A stretch of DNA of 64,000 nt from Bog-950 sp046329495 (GCA_046329495.1 JAXLUO010000003.1:310001-374000), one strand, 5' to 3'; positions 52,756 to 61,178 are shown, numbered from the stretch's first letter. Made by a program: numbers and translations. The notes: generated by a model from the sequence alone, not told the origin.

Positions 52756-54063
52756 TTAGTTAACCTGAAAAGCCACAATGTTATTCTCGGCCCAGGCGCT
52801 GCCGCCAAAGTTACTGAGGGTTTGGGTAGTGTTGGAGTAGCTTACATTACCTGCCAGGTAATAATAGGTTTTGTTGGCGCCGGAGGTGTTATTGATAATA
52901 ATACTACCATAAAGCACGGCATAAAGCGAAGGGCCCACCAAACTACCACTGGCTAAGGGCGAACCGATAATATCGGGGCTGGAGCTAAATATGCCCGGAC
53001 CATCGGAAAAAGTACTGCGCAACCAGAAATAGGAGTTTGCGGGCGAGTTTGCTCCGGCACTCATCAGCATGGTAACGGTTACCGAAAACTTACCCGGCGG
53101 CAGCGTAATGCTGGTACCTGTGTAAAGGTAGGTGGCTGTGTTGTAGGGGATGTTGATTCCCGAGCCGATCAGGGCACCGTAGGTGGCATTAATGGTGGCG
53201 GGTTTCCAGGTGCCTACACCATTGGCATCGCTGGTAAGTATGTAGCCATTGGCCTGGGTGCCATCGGCTATCTGGATAGCGCCTGCCGTGCTGCTGTTGA
53301 TTGTTAGTTTGGTGCCCGGTGTGGTGGTGCCAATGCCCACATTACCTGCGCTGCTAATGCGCATACGTTCCAGGTTATTGCTGGCTATTACTACATCGGC
53401 TGCGTTGGTGCTGCCTATAAAGTTGTTGTTTACCGGTGTGCCGATAGGGGCGGTGGAGGCGTTTACCGCTGTATTGCCTGTAAGTTTCCAGAACAGGTTA
53501 TCGGGGTCTGTGGGGGTCCATGCCGAGCCGTTATACATCAACAGGTTGTTATTGGCAGGTGCTGTATTGCTTACCGCGGTATTCTGCAAGCCAACCACGG
53601 TTGGGTTAGGGTAGTTGCCGGAAAGGTCGCCGCCTGCAGCACCCAGCGGACCGGTTGGTCCCGTTATACCTGTAGCGCCGGTAATGCCCTGTAAACCTGT
53701 TGGGCCTGTATCACCCGTAGGGCCTTGCGCACCTGTGGCACCTGTGGCGCCCGTAATACCTTGGGGGCCGGTGGGGCCCACTACCGGATTAGCCGGATTA
53801 CACAATGATTCCCAGTTTACGGAAACGGCATTGTAGAAGAACACACAGGCCGAATCGGTATCATACACCATCAAACCGTTGGCCGGTGCGGGTATGGCGT
53901 TGCGTTGGTTAGCCGTCATACGCGGTATTAGCAAACCCTTGTTACTGGCATCTACATGCAGCAGGGCCGATGCATCGGGGTTGGCAATGCCGATACCAAC
54001 GTTGTTTTGCGAAAAGGCCTTAAAGCTGAGGAGCAGCAGAAATACAGGGTAGAGTTTCTTCAT
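52756..54063 (-). CDS. Secreted protein with collagen-like Gly-X-Y segment
   Basis: 435 residues. Signal peptide MKKLYPVFLLLLSFKAFSQ; the following NVGIGIANPDASALLHVDA is the typical opening of Bacteroidota tail-fibre-like surface proteins. A collagen-like block follows near residues 95-145, with about 16 Gly-X-Y units (start GPTGPQGITGATGATGAQ), rich in T and P. It leads into the phage-tail-like repeat DLSGNYPNPTVVGLQNTA, a second NVGIGTTTPGTKLTIN segment, and a C-terminal globular domain (residues 300-435) of unknown fold. It has no T9SS-type C-terminal signal that I can see. A structural surface-fibre role is inferred. Confidence 0.85.
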   Translation of the reverse strand: MKKLYPVFLLLLSFKAFSQNNVGIGIANPDASALLHVDASNKGLLIPRMTANQRNAIPAPANGLMVYDTDSACVFFYNAVSVNWESLCNPANPVVGPTGPQGITGATGATGAQGPTGDTGPTGLQGITGATGITGPTGPLGAAGGDLSGNYPNPTVVGLQNTAVSNTAPANNNLLMYNGSAWTPTDPDNLFWKLTGNTAVNASTAPIGTPVNNNFIGSTNAADVVIASNNLERMRISSAGNVGIGTTTPGTKLTINSSTAGAIQIADGTQANGYILTSDANGVGTWKPATINATYGALIGSGINIPYNTATYLYTGTSITLPPGKFSVTVTMLMSAGANSPANSYFWLRSTFSDGPGIFSSSPDIIGSPLASGSLVGPSLYAVLYGSIIINNTSGANKTYYYLAGNVSYSNTTQTLSNFGGSAWAENNIVAFQVN

Positions 54064-54210
54064 CCTGCTAAGGTAAGGATTTAGGAAAATAGTTTCAAGT
54101 GTTGGGGTTGTTTGCAGTTTACGGTCTACCGTTTACAGTTAGGGGTAAGTTTCGAGTTTAAAATTTAAAGCGGAAAAGGTTCACGGTTGACAGTTCACGG
54201 TTCACGGTAT

Positions 54211-54315
54211 GTGTAATGTGTAAGCCTAAATAGGGTTGACCGATTTTGAGTTGACTGTTTGCAGTCTACTGTTTACAGTTTGTGTAATGTGTAGGCCTGA
54301 ATAGGGTTGACCGAT
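54211..54315 (+). repeat. 34-bp direct repeat, two copies
   Basis: Copies at 54211-54244 and 54282-54315 differ at two positions; each contains GTGTAATGTGTA followed by AATAGGGTTGACCGAT. The spacer has its own ACTGTTTGCAGT-like duplication. Confidence 0.75.
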
Positions 54316-54330
54316 AGTGTATGGGTTGTG

Positions 54331-54394
54331 CGACCCCTTTGGGGTCGGATAGAGGGGTATGGAATTGCTATAAATATGTGATCCCTTCGGGATC
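54331..54394. repeat. Two small GC hairpins
   Basis: CGACCCC-TTT-GGGGTCG (54331-54347) and GATCCC-TTC-GGGATC (54380-54394). These are short stems of the kind often seen in Bacteroidota intergenic palindromes; no T tract follows. Confidence 0.6.
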
Positions 54395-54475
54395 GGGTTA
54401 ACAAGGCTTTGTGGTGCAATAAAGATTTGGTTCAGTACTGAAGGATTTAGGAAAGTTAAGCGTTATAGGTAGCCT

Positions 54476-54648
54476 GTCATCCGATGACTCTAAGTCATCG
54501 GATGACTAAAGCGCATTATTCAGGCGCTGAGCCGTAATTATTCTGGCCTTGATGCACAGGCGTATTAAAAATCGGCATGTATGGCATTTGCTGCAGTAGT
54601 TACTTAGTGATCGGATGACTTTGAGTCATCCGATCACATATGCGCTTT
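54476..54648 (+). repeat. REPIN-like palindrome pair, copy 1
   Basis: Palindrome GTCATCCGATGACT-CTA-AGTCATCGGATGAC (54476-54506), then AAAGCGCA, a spacer of about 90 bp, palindrome GTGATCGGATGACT-TTG-AGTCATCCGATCAC (54607-54637), and the inverted TGCGCTTT (54641-54648). Two opposed REP units thus make one element. Confidence 0.85.
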
Positions 54649-54724
54649 GTGTGGCAGGCTTAATGATGGAGTTTCATTCTTATTCATGAGTATTAAATAT
54701 TGGTTTTTTTCAAGCGGGGGTAAT

Positions 54725-54897
54725 GTCATCCGATGACTTAGAGTCATCGGATGACTAAAGCGCATTATTCAGGCGCTGAGCCGTAATTATTCTGAACCTA
54801 ATGCACAGGCGTATTAAAAATCGGCATGTATGGCATTTGCTGCAGCAGTTACTTAGTGATCGGATGACTTTGAGTCATCCGATCACATATGCGCTTT
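54725..54897 (+). repeat. REPIN-like palindrome pair, copy 2
   Basis: Nearly identical to copy 1, same orientation, 249 bp away: palindromes at 54725-54755 and 54856-54886, closing GCGCTTT at 54891-54897. Only a few scattered substitutions in spacer and loop separate the copies. Confidence 0.85.
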
Positions 54898-54946
54898 TTG
54901 CGGATGGGCATGGATGTGTTATGAATAAAATTTCCTACATTGCTTG

Positions 54947-55516
54947 ATGGACTTCGTTGAGCATCATTTTTACCATGTTTATAACCGTGGAAATCAAAAG
55001 CAGCTTATTTTTTTCAAGCCGCATAACTATGATTTCTTTTTAAAAAAAATGGAAAAGGAGTTGTCTCCTCATTGCGATATTCTTAGCTTTTGTTTGATGC
55101 CTAACCATTTTCACTGGCTATTACATGTAAAGCCCTTGGCAAATCCCGAGATTGATTCATCGCCTCTTTCAAATGCAATAGGGATCCTACTTCGTTCCTA
55201 TACGCGTGCCATTCAAAAGCAAAATGGATTTACGGGTTCCTTGTTTCAGCAAAAAACGAAATCGAAGCAATTGCAAAGTGAGAATCAATTCAGAATTTGT
55301 GTGAATTACATACATCAAAATCCTATGAAGGCTGATTTGGTGGCTAAAATGGAGGATTGGGAATATTCTTCGTTTCAGGATTACTGCGGTATACGACAGA
55401 ATAGTTTATGCAATCAAGAGATGTTTTATACATACTTGGGGATAGGTAGGGAAGAGGACTTTTATAGGATAAGCTATAAGATGCTTAGGGATGCCGATAT
55501 TGAAGGATTGTTTTAA
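54947..55516 (+). CDS. REP-associated tyrosine transposase (RAYT), IS200-like
   Basis: 189 residues from ATG; a TTG one codon earlier is in frame. The Y1 transposase fold is visible: FYHVYNRGNQ opens it, the HUH metal site is CLMPNHFHWLLHV (H54 and H56), the putative nucleophile is Y85 in LLRSYTRAIQKQNG, and YIHQNPMKADLV matches the conserved C-terminal motif of RAYTs. RAYTs cut and mobilise REP palindromes and are single-copy chromosomal genes. Two full REPIN-like pairs lie just upstream and one half copy just downstream. It is therefore a RAYT-REPIN locus. No second transposase gene is present. Confidence 0.92.
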   Translation: MDFVEHHFYHVYNRGNQKQLIFFKPHNYDFFLKKMEKELSPHCDILSFCLMPNHFHWLLHVKPLANPEIDSSPLSNAIGILLRSYTRAIQKQNGFTGSLFQQKTKSKQLQSENQFRICVNYIHQNPMKADLVAKMEDWEYSSFQDYCGIRQNSLCNQEMFYTYLGIGREEDFYRISYKMLRDADIEGLF

Positions 55517-55552
55517 CAGGTAGGTAGCATAGCTTCTGCCGGAAGGTGCTCA

Positions 55553-55594
55553 GTGATCCGATGACTTTGAGTCATCCGATGACTATTGCGCTTT
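55553..55594 (+). repeat. Half REPIN-like palindrome downstream of the RAYT gene
   Basis: Arms GTGATCCGATGACT (55553-55566) and AGTCATCCGATGAC (55570-55583) with loop TTG and two mismatched positions, followed by TGCGCTTT (55587-55594) as in the 3' ends of the upstream pairs. Confidence 0.8.
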
Positions 55595-55651
55595 GTTACG
55601 AAATATAGCGCAACTCTACTTATTAATTGTCCAGCGGAATACCTGAGTTGC

Positions 55652-57889
55652 CTATTCAGTATCCTCGCTATCAAAGCGGCTTACTTCCAGTATGCCGTCC
55701 AACGAGGTCATGCGGTGGATGAGGTCTTCCAGTTCGGCGGTATCGTGCACATATACCATAATGCGGCCTTCGAACACCCCATCGGAACTATCGAAGGAGA
55801 TAGAGCGCATGTTGAGGTTCATTTGGCCGGTAATGATGTTGGTTATTTTGTTTACCAAACCCACATCATCTAAACCGGTAAGCTTAATACCGGTAAGGAA
55901 GGCAATTTCGTGCTGTTTGGTCCAGCGGGTTTTGATAATGCGGTAGGCGTATTTGCTCATTAACTGCACCGCATTAGGGCAGTTGGTGCGGTGAATTTTT
56001 ATACCATCGTTAATGGTAAGGAAGCCGAACACGTCATCGCCCGGTATAGGGTTGCAGCAAGGGGCGAACTTGTAATCTATTTTTTCGGCGGTTTCGCCCA
56101 TTATCAGCAACTCCGCATTCTTCTGCAGCGTGGCTTTTACAATTTCATCAATGTTTTCGCTGGCACCCAGCTTCTGGGCATTTTGGGCTTTAGGCAATTT
56201 AATTTTGCCCGCTATTACTTCCAGTTTATCCAACTGGGCTACATCTATTTTCTTACCCGCAATGGCATAATACAGGTCGGTAGCCGAAATCATTTTGAAG
56301 TAGTTCATCAGCAGCAGGATGTTGGCTTCGGATATTTCCATCCGTAACTGCTTCATGCGTTTTTCCAGCACTTCTTTGCCCTCGGTAGCTACCTTCTTCT
56401 TCTCGTCCTTTAAGGTTTGCTTAATAACGGAACGGGCCTTGGCCGTAACCACATAGGTTAACCAATCTTCGTTTGGCACCTGCTTGTTGCTGGTAAGTAT
56501 CTGAATCTGGTCGCCGTTCTTAAGCACATAGCTCAGCGGCACCAGTTTATTATTCACTTTAGCGCCGATGCACTTTTTACCTACATCGCTGTGGATCTCG
56601 AAAGCAAAGTCAAGTGCAGTAGCACCTTTGCGCAGGCGTTTTAAATCGCCTTTGGGGGTAAATACAAATATCTCATCGCTGAACAGTTCGTATTTAAACT
56701 CGTTTACCACGTCAAGCGCAGTAGCATCGCTGCTGCTGAGTACACCGCGTATTTTATTCAGCCATTCATCCAGGGCACTATCGGCGCTGCCTTCCTTATA
56801 TTTCCAGTGGGCGGCAAAACCTTTCTCTGCAATTTCGTGCATACGCTCGGTGCGTATCTGTATCTCCACCCACTTACCGGCATTGCTCATCACGGTAGTG
56901 TGCAGAGCCTCGTAACCGTTGGCTTTAGGATTGCTTAACCAATCGCGCAAACGCTCGGGGTTGGGATGATAGATGTCCGTAATGGCCGAATACACGCCCC
57001 AGCAATCGCTTTTCTCTTTTTCGGGCGGCGATTTTAAGATGATGCGGATGGCAAACAAGTCGTAGATCTCCTCGAACGGAACGCCTTTGTTTTTGATTTT
57101 ATTAAAGATGGAGAAGATAGACTTAGGGCGGCCGTAGATATCAAAGTTAAAGCCGCGCTTTTCCAGTTCCTCTTTCAGCGGACGGATAAAATCGTGAATG
57201 AATTTGGTGCGCTCGCGTTTGGTTTCGTTCAGGCGGCGGGCGATGTCCTTATACGTTTCCGGCTCGGTATGCTTTAGCGAGAGGTCTTCCATCTCGGTTT
57301 TAATAGCATACAAACCCATACGGTGGGCCAACGGGGCATACAAGAACATGGTTTCGCTGGCAATCTTCAACTGCTTTTCGCGTTTCAGCGAATCGAGTGT
57401 ACGCATGTTGTGCAAACGGTCTGCCAGCTTGATGAGGATAACACGTATGTCATCATTCAGCGTAAGCAACAACTTACGGAAGTTCTCTGCCTGCAGGCTG
57501 CTGTTTAAATCGAAGATGCCGGAGATCTTGGTAAGGCCATCCACAATTTTGGCAACTTCCTTATTAAAGTGGCTTTCAATTTCCTCTAAGGTTATTTCGG
57601 TATCCTCTACCACATCGTGCAGCAGAGCGCAGATAACCGAGGTTGCATCCAGCCCCATTTCTTCGGTAACAATGCGTGCCACAGCAATGGGATGGATTAC
57701 ATAAGGTTCACCGCTTTTACGGCGCATATCCTTATGCGCCTCCATCGACATTTCAAAGGCTTCGCGTATCATCTTCTTTTCGCCCTGCGACATGTTTTTG
57801 CGCAGCGAACGGAGGAGGGCACGGTATTCCTTTAAAATAACCTTCTTCTCAGCTTCTAAATCGATGGTATGTTCGGTGGTATTGCTCAT
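55652..57889 (-). CDS. Bifunctional Rel/Spo (p)ppGpp synthetase/hydrolase
   Basis: 745 residues, typical of long Rel/SpoT proteins. It makes and removes the stringent-response alarmones. The hydrolase HD domain is intact: GEPYVIHPIAVARI, ALLHDVVEDTEI (H-D) and IKLADRLHNMRTLD. The synthetase domain has YGRPKSIFSIFNKIKNKG and YDLFAIRIIL, with later NGYEALHT. A TGS domain follows (DEIFVFTPKGDLKRL ... KLVPLSYVLKNGDQIQIL), then a helical region, the zinc-finger-like CCNPIPGDD with HRTNCPN, and a C-terminal ACT domain (residues about 665-745). Both catalytic centres look complete. It precedes the RAYT cassette on the opposite strand; its own promoter is not recognised. Confidence 0.96.
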   Translation of the reverse strand: MSNTTEHTIDLEAEKKVILKEYRALLRSLRKNMSQGEKKMIREAFEMSMEAHKDMRRKSGEPYVIHPIAVARIVTEEMGLDATSVICALLHDVVEDTEITLEEIESHFNKEVAKIVDGLTKISGIFDLNSSLQAENFRKLLLTLNDDIRVILIKLADRLHNMRTLDSLKREKQLKIASETMFLYAPLAHRMGLYAIKTEMEDLSLKHTEPETYKDIARRLNETKRERTKFIHDFIRPLKEELEKRGFNFDIYGRPKSIFSIFNKIKNKGVPFEEIYDLFAIRIILKSPPEKEKSDCWGVYSAITDIYHPNPERLRDWLSNPKANGYEALHTTVMSNAGKWVEIQIRTERMHEIAEKGFAAHWKYKEGSADSALDEWLNKIRGVLSSSDATALDVVNEFKYELFSDEIFVFTPKGDLKRLRKGATALDFAFEIHSDVGKKCIGAKVNNKLVPLSYVLKNGDQIQILTSNKQVPNEDWLTYVVTAKARSVIKQTLKDEKKKVATEGKEVLEKRMKQLRMEISEANILLLMNYFKMISATDLYYAIAGKKIDVAQLDKLEVIAGKIKLPKAQNAQKLGASENIDEIVKATLQKNAELLIMGETAEKIDYKFAPCCNPIPGDDVFGFLTINDGIKIHRTNCPNAVQLMSKYAYRIIKTRWTKQHEIAFLTGIKLTGLDDVGLVNKITNIITGQMNLNMRSISFDSSDGVFEGRIMVYVHDTAELEDLIHRMTSLDGILEVSRFDSEDTE

Positions 57890-58048
57890 TGGCTTGCTTG
57901 AATATACAAATAACTCTTCAGGAATTACAACCGCTTTAACGGATGTTTGCGAAGTAAGAGTTTAGCCGCCAAAAGCAGTTACCTGCTGCTGCTTTATTAC
58001 CCACCAATTATTTCCTTGTTGTACAACTTAGTACGCAACACAGATACT

Positions 58049-60277
58049 TTAAATTATGTCGGTTGTTTCATGTGTCAAGTGGTGCACTTGGGGCATAGCG
58101 ACCATACGGTTATAGCGGCCCAGGGCCCAAATAGGGAAGATGTTGCGGTAATTAGTATAGCTAATACCGCAGCTATGGTTAAACACGCCGCTGATGTTTT
58201 CCTGCGGGAAATCGCCCTGCGGTGTTTGTCGGCTCATTAGTAACTGAATGCCCTTATCCAGCACCTCCCGCTTGTTGTAACCGGCTTGCATTAAGCTTAG
58301 CAGTGCCCAGGCCGTATTAACCACCTGCGATTGTTGGCTTTGCACATAGTCCTTAACTACACAACTGCTGAAGTCTTCACCCCAACCGCCATCAGCCATT
58401 TGTTTGCTTGCCAGAAATTGGCAGGCCTTGTTTAAGGCAGTAGTAAGATGCGGCGAAGGCTTATGCTCGTTGTATTGCGCCAAAGCCTCTACCCCAAACC
58501 AGGTGCCGTAGGTAAAGCATACGGCCCAACCCCCATACCAACTACCATCGGGGCGTTGGATGGAAAGGATAAAGTTTATACCCTTTTTAAGCGCACGCTC
58601 AATTTCAGCGGTGCGATAACCGGGGTGTTTTTGGTGGAAGTCCAACAGGGCCTGGATAGAGGCAGACGAGCATTCTACATAAGGGTACTCGATCATGATA
58701 TTGCCGAATATGGCCGAAGGATTGAGCCATTCCAGCCATTCGGGCCCCCGTATCAGTTCGTAGCTGGCCCAGCCACCATTAGGGTTTTGGAAGGATAGAA
58801 TGAGGTCGATGGACTGCTCCAACTTAGCAAGTGGCATTAAGGCGTTGGTGTTCAGCAAGCCTTCTTCGTGTAGCAGCATGTAAGTTTTAAGGCCTTCGGC
58901 TGTGCAATCGGTAATGGGCCAACCATGCTCGGCATTTGAAAATGGCCAACCGCCTACGGAATCGTGCCGGAAGAACTTTTTATGGTCGCGAACTTCCTCT
59001 TCAATCCGCGAAATGCGGATAAAGTCGCCGGCTTTGGCCAGGGTGTTTTTGCTATCCACTTGGGTCAGGTTTTCCAGCAGGGCCTGGACAGCAAAGGCGG
59101 TGTCCCAAAGCTGCGAGCCGTTGTAGCCATTCATTTTCATACCATCCTCGGCAACCCACAGGTAATCGAACCAGCGCTCCACATGCTTTTTAAATTGTTG
59201 TGAACCGGCCCCATAGGCATGCCAGATAGCCACGGAATTAATAACCTGGTTAACGGGCCCGATATCGATGTAGTTGGTTTGGTCGTCTTCGGCATTGATA
59301 TAATCAAGCGTAAACTGAAGGGCTTTTTGGCGCAGGCTTTTAAGGGCGAACTTTTCGTAGGTATTAGTAAAGAAGTTAAGGACCCTTAGTAAAGGCCTTG
59401 TGGGGTAATAGAGGTCTGCCTTAGCAACCCGGTCGCGGGCCGCTGGCCAATCTATTTCTTTATAAGCAGCAGTATAAAGCTCGGTACGGAGTTCGGCGGT
59501 TAGGGTAGTTGGTTTGGCCGTTACGCGGTGGCCGTAACAATAACCCATAGGCAGGTAAACCATGCGGGCATGGCACCAGTAGTTGCCGGGGTGGATGGGC
59601 AACGAGCGGGGCAAAAGCCAAAGTTCGGGCAACAGGCTATTGTTGCCTTTCCATTCATAAACCCCTAAAAGACTTAAATAAAACTTGCCCCAACCGGGCA
59701 CGTAGGTGGCACCGCCGTTTTGGTGAATCCAGCTACGTGCTGCCGATATGGCAGGTTCGCTGCTATCCGTTCCAAGGATGCGCAGGGCCACATAATGCAG
59801 CACAGTACCAAACATGGTAGAGGCACCTTCCAGATGCAGGCCCCAGCCGCCGTCGGCATTTTGGTGGTTTAAAAAATAGCGCTTCAGCAGGGTTTGGTGG
59901 GGTAGGGGAAGAGGTGTTTCGGTAACGTACGAAGCGATAACCAGACCCGGAGCCAGAAAGTGCGGCCCCCCGTAATCGCCGGGCCAATGACCGCTTTCGG
60001 CTTGCAGGGCGGTATAAAAATCAATGGCTTTATGGGCTGCATCAGTTGAGTTGGCGGCTGGTTGTTGCCCTGTATTTGCCGACATTTGTTGTGCCCGGAA
60101 TACCTGATCGGCACTGTTAGGGTTAGGGTATTTGTTCCAGCGGAAGTCACGGTCCATCTTGTTTAGCAGGGCTTTGCCTTCTACACTGTCCCAACCTTGA
60201 GCCGGTTCATTTATTTGCCAAACCTGACGACCTATTTTATTGGTTATCAGTTTAAAAAGATTCAACGTTTCGCGCAT
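58049..60277 (-). CDS. Oxidosqualene cyclase (sterol-type triterpene synthase)
   Basis: 742 residues from MRETLNLFKLIT (an ATG 12 codons upstream is possible). It belongs to the oxidosqualene cyclases, not squalene-hopene cyclases: the acid motif is DCTAE (D457), with partners C458 and C536 in YPYVECSS. Active-site positions Y385 (GYNGSQ), H451 and I455 (HGWPITD) agree with the Tyr/His/Ile set of cycloartenol synthases; lanosterol synthases carry Thr, Cys/Gln and Val there. H236 (WCHAR) is kept, but the usual Cys after it is Ala. QW repeats such as QNPNGGW, QRPDGSW and QMADGGW are present. The product could be cycloartenol or another oxidised triterpene, for example an arborane. Confidence 0.93.
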   Translation of the reverse strand: MRETLNLFKLITNKIGRQVWQINEPAQGWDSVEGKALLNKMDRDFRWNKYPNPNSADQVFRAQQMSANTGQQPAANSTDAAHKAIDFYTALQAESGHWPGDYGGPHFLAPGLVIASYVTETPLPLPHQTLLKRYFLNHQNADGGWGLHLEGASTMFGTVLHYVALRILGTDSSEPAISAARSWIHQNGGATYVPGWGKFYLSLLGVYEWKGNNSLLPELWLLPRSLPIHPGNYWCHARMVYLPMGYCYGHRVTAKPTTLTAELRTELYTAAYKEIDWPAARDRVAKADLYYPTRPLLRVLNFFTNTYEKFALKSLRQKALQFTLDYINAEDDQTNYIDIGPVNQVINSVAIWHAYGAGSQQFKKHVERWFDYLWVAEDGMKMNGYNGSQLWDTAFAVQALLENLTQVDSKNTLAKAGDFIRISRIEEEVRDHKKFFRHDSVGGWPFSNAEHGWPITDCTAEGLKTYMLLHEEGLLNTNALMPLAKLEQSIDLILSFQNPNGGWASYELIRGPEWLEWLNPSAIFGNIMIEYPYVECSSASIQALLDFHQKHPGYRTAEIERALKKGINFILSIQRPDGSWYGGWAVCFTYGTWFGVEALAQYNEHKPSPHLTTALNKACQFLASKQMADGGWGEDFSSCVVKDYVQSQQSQVVNTAWALLSLMQAGYNKREVLDKGIQLLMSRQTPQGDFPQENISGVFNHSCGISYTNYRNIFPIWALGRYNRMVAMPQVHHLTHETTDII

Positions 60278-60371
60278 AACTTTAAGTGGTTGTGCAGGTA
60301 TAAATAGCACCATTTCAAAAGCGAAAGGTTAAGCTGCCCTTCCTCTCGTGCTATTACTTCCTCGGTTTAAC

Positions 60372-60420
60372 CACCTAAGCTCTTTATGGACTTAGGTGAC
60401 TCATGAAAGAAGTTTCACCT
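60372..60420 (-). promoter_or_regulatory. Alternative hairpins in the leader of the oxidosqualene cyclase
   Basis: Helix A: CACCTAAG (60372-60379) with CTTAGGTG (60391-60398). Helix B: AGGTGA (60394-60399) with TCACCT (60415-60420). They share 60394-60398 and exclude each other, as in attenuators. Flanking weaker pairs are GGTTAA/TTAACC (60328-60333 with 60367-60372) and TAGCAC/GTGCTA (60305-60310 with 60349-60354). Confidence 0.35.
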
Positions 60421-60712
60421 GCCTTCAACGACACGAAGGTAGTGATGGAATTGGCTTTTGCGAATATTTCGCTGTTAAAGTTTTGCAGGCTTGGTGGTTG
60501 GAAGCTAAATATGCTTTAGAGGCGCTTGCGGGTTGGCCTTAGGGTCTTCGTGGCAAACTGCTTAGGGGCTGATATTGCGAGGTTAGAAACTTGTCTGGTT
60601 AAGGTTGCAGTCCTTAGCGCGAAGGATTGAACGGGTGTCGATAGGGCTAAACCGGTTCCGGCTAAAGGCGGTGCATGATACCTGACGGTACTGCTATTTT
60701 GGCAGTACCCGT
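60421..60712. other. Intergenic region upstream of the cyclase gene
   Basis: No supported gene. A hairpin CGGTACTGC/GCAGTACCC-like (60687-60694 with 60702-60709) precedes the terminator of the next minus-strand gene. Phrases such as CTTAGGGTCTTCGTGGCAAAC resemble diverged intergenic repeats common in this phylum; nothing else seen. Confidence 0.5.
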
Positions 60713-60743
60713 AAAACAAAAAAGCCGGGGCAGGCCCGGCTTT
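60713..60743 (-). terminator. Terminator of the 125-residue secreted protein gene
   Basis: Stem AAAGCCGGG/CCCGGCTTT (60721-60729 with 60735-60743). On the minus strand it ends in TTTTTTGTTTT. It is 22 bp after the stop codon. Confidence 0.92.
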
Positions 60744-60765
60744 GTGCAATGGATGTATAGCTTAA

Positions 60766-61143
60766 TTACCGCCCGGTTACGCCGGTGGCAGAGGTGTTTA
60801 CTTCAACGGTGGTCATGCCCGGTTTTACCAAGGTGCAAGCAATAGGTTTCTTTTCGCTGGTCATCAGGCAAACCACGTCGTTTTCCTTAATGTAAACCTT
60901 GTTGGTGCTAAGGCCGCCATAGGTGTTCAGTTTAGGATCGCGGATTTCCTCTTTAGGGCCTGCAAATACGGCTACGCCTTTTTCGCAGGTGTTTTTAATG
61001 GTGATGGTTACTTCCTTATTGGCTTGTACGGGGGCTTCGGGCTTGGCAGCAGGTTCATCGTTGCTGGCAACTTCCTGAGCGCTGGCCGCTAAAGAGCAAA
61101 AAGCAAAAGCTGCGGCTATCATCAAATGGGTCGTTCTTTTCAT
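60766..61143 (-). CDS. Small secreted protein of unknown function
   Basis: 125 residues with signal peptide MKRTTHLMIAAAFAFCSLAASAQ. A short Ala/Pro/Glu-rich linker precedes a compact beta domain (VTITIKNTCEKGVAVFAGPK, then NKVYIKENDVVCLMTSEKKP and IACTLVKPGMTTVEV) with three cysteines, likely one disulphide. The pattern resembles small periplasmic Ig-like domains, but I do not recognise the family. It has its own terminator and an upstream palindrome pair, so it is a monocistronic gene. Confidence 0.72.
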   Translation of the reverse strand: MKRTTHLMIAAAFAFCSLAASAQEVASNDEPAAKPEAPVQANKEVTITIKNTCEKGVAVFAGPKEEIRDPKLNTYGGLSTNKVYIKENDVVCLMTSEKKPIACTLVKPGMTTVEVNTSATGVTGR

Positions 61144-61178
61144 ACGTCGACGTTTTTAGTGTTCGTAAAGTTACGAAC
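61144..61178. promoter_or_regulatory. Palindromes upstream of the small secreted protein
   Basis: ACGTCGACGT (61144-61153) is a perfect 10-bp palindrome directly before the ATG, and GTTCGTAA-AG-TTACGAAC (61161-61178) is a perfect 8+8 bp inverted repeat. On the minus strand the latter contains TAACTTTACG, one base off a -7 box, so an operator overlapping a promoter is plausible. Confidence 0.4.

Larger units (their letters stand above)
54064..54475. other. Non-coding repeat-rich stretch downstream of the collagen-like gene
   Basis: No gene is supported. It contains degenerate TTTACAGTTTACGG/GTTCACGG-type tracts at 54110-54210, a diverged 34-bp direct repeat, and two short GC hairpins (54331-54347 and 54380-54394). 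Confidence 0.6.

Noticed and set aside
54476..54897. CRISPR-like repeat array
   Set aside because: Only two long copies with internal palindromes and no short regular spacers; they are REPIN-type elements beside a RAYT gene.
60516..60749. 77-codon minus-strand frame upstream of the cyclase gene
   Set aside because: It spans the terminator hairpin of the neighbouring gene and shows no protein-like composition.
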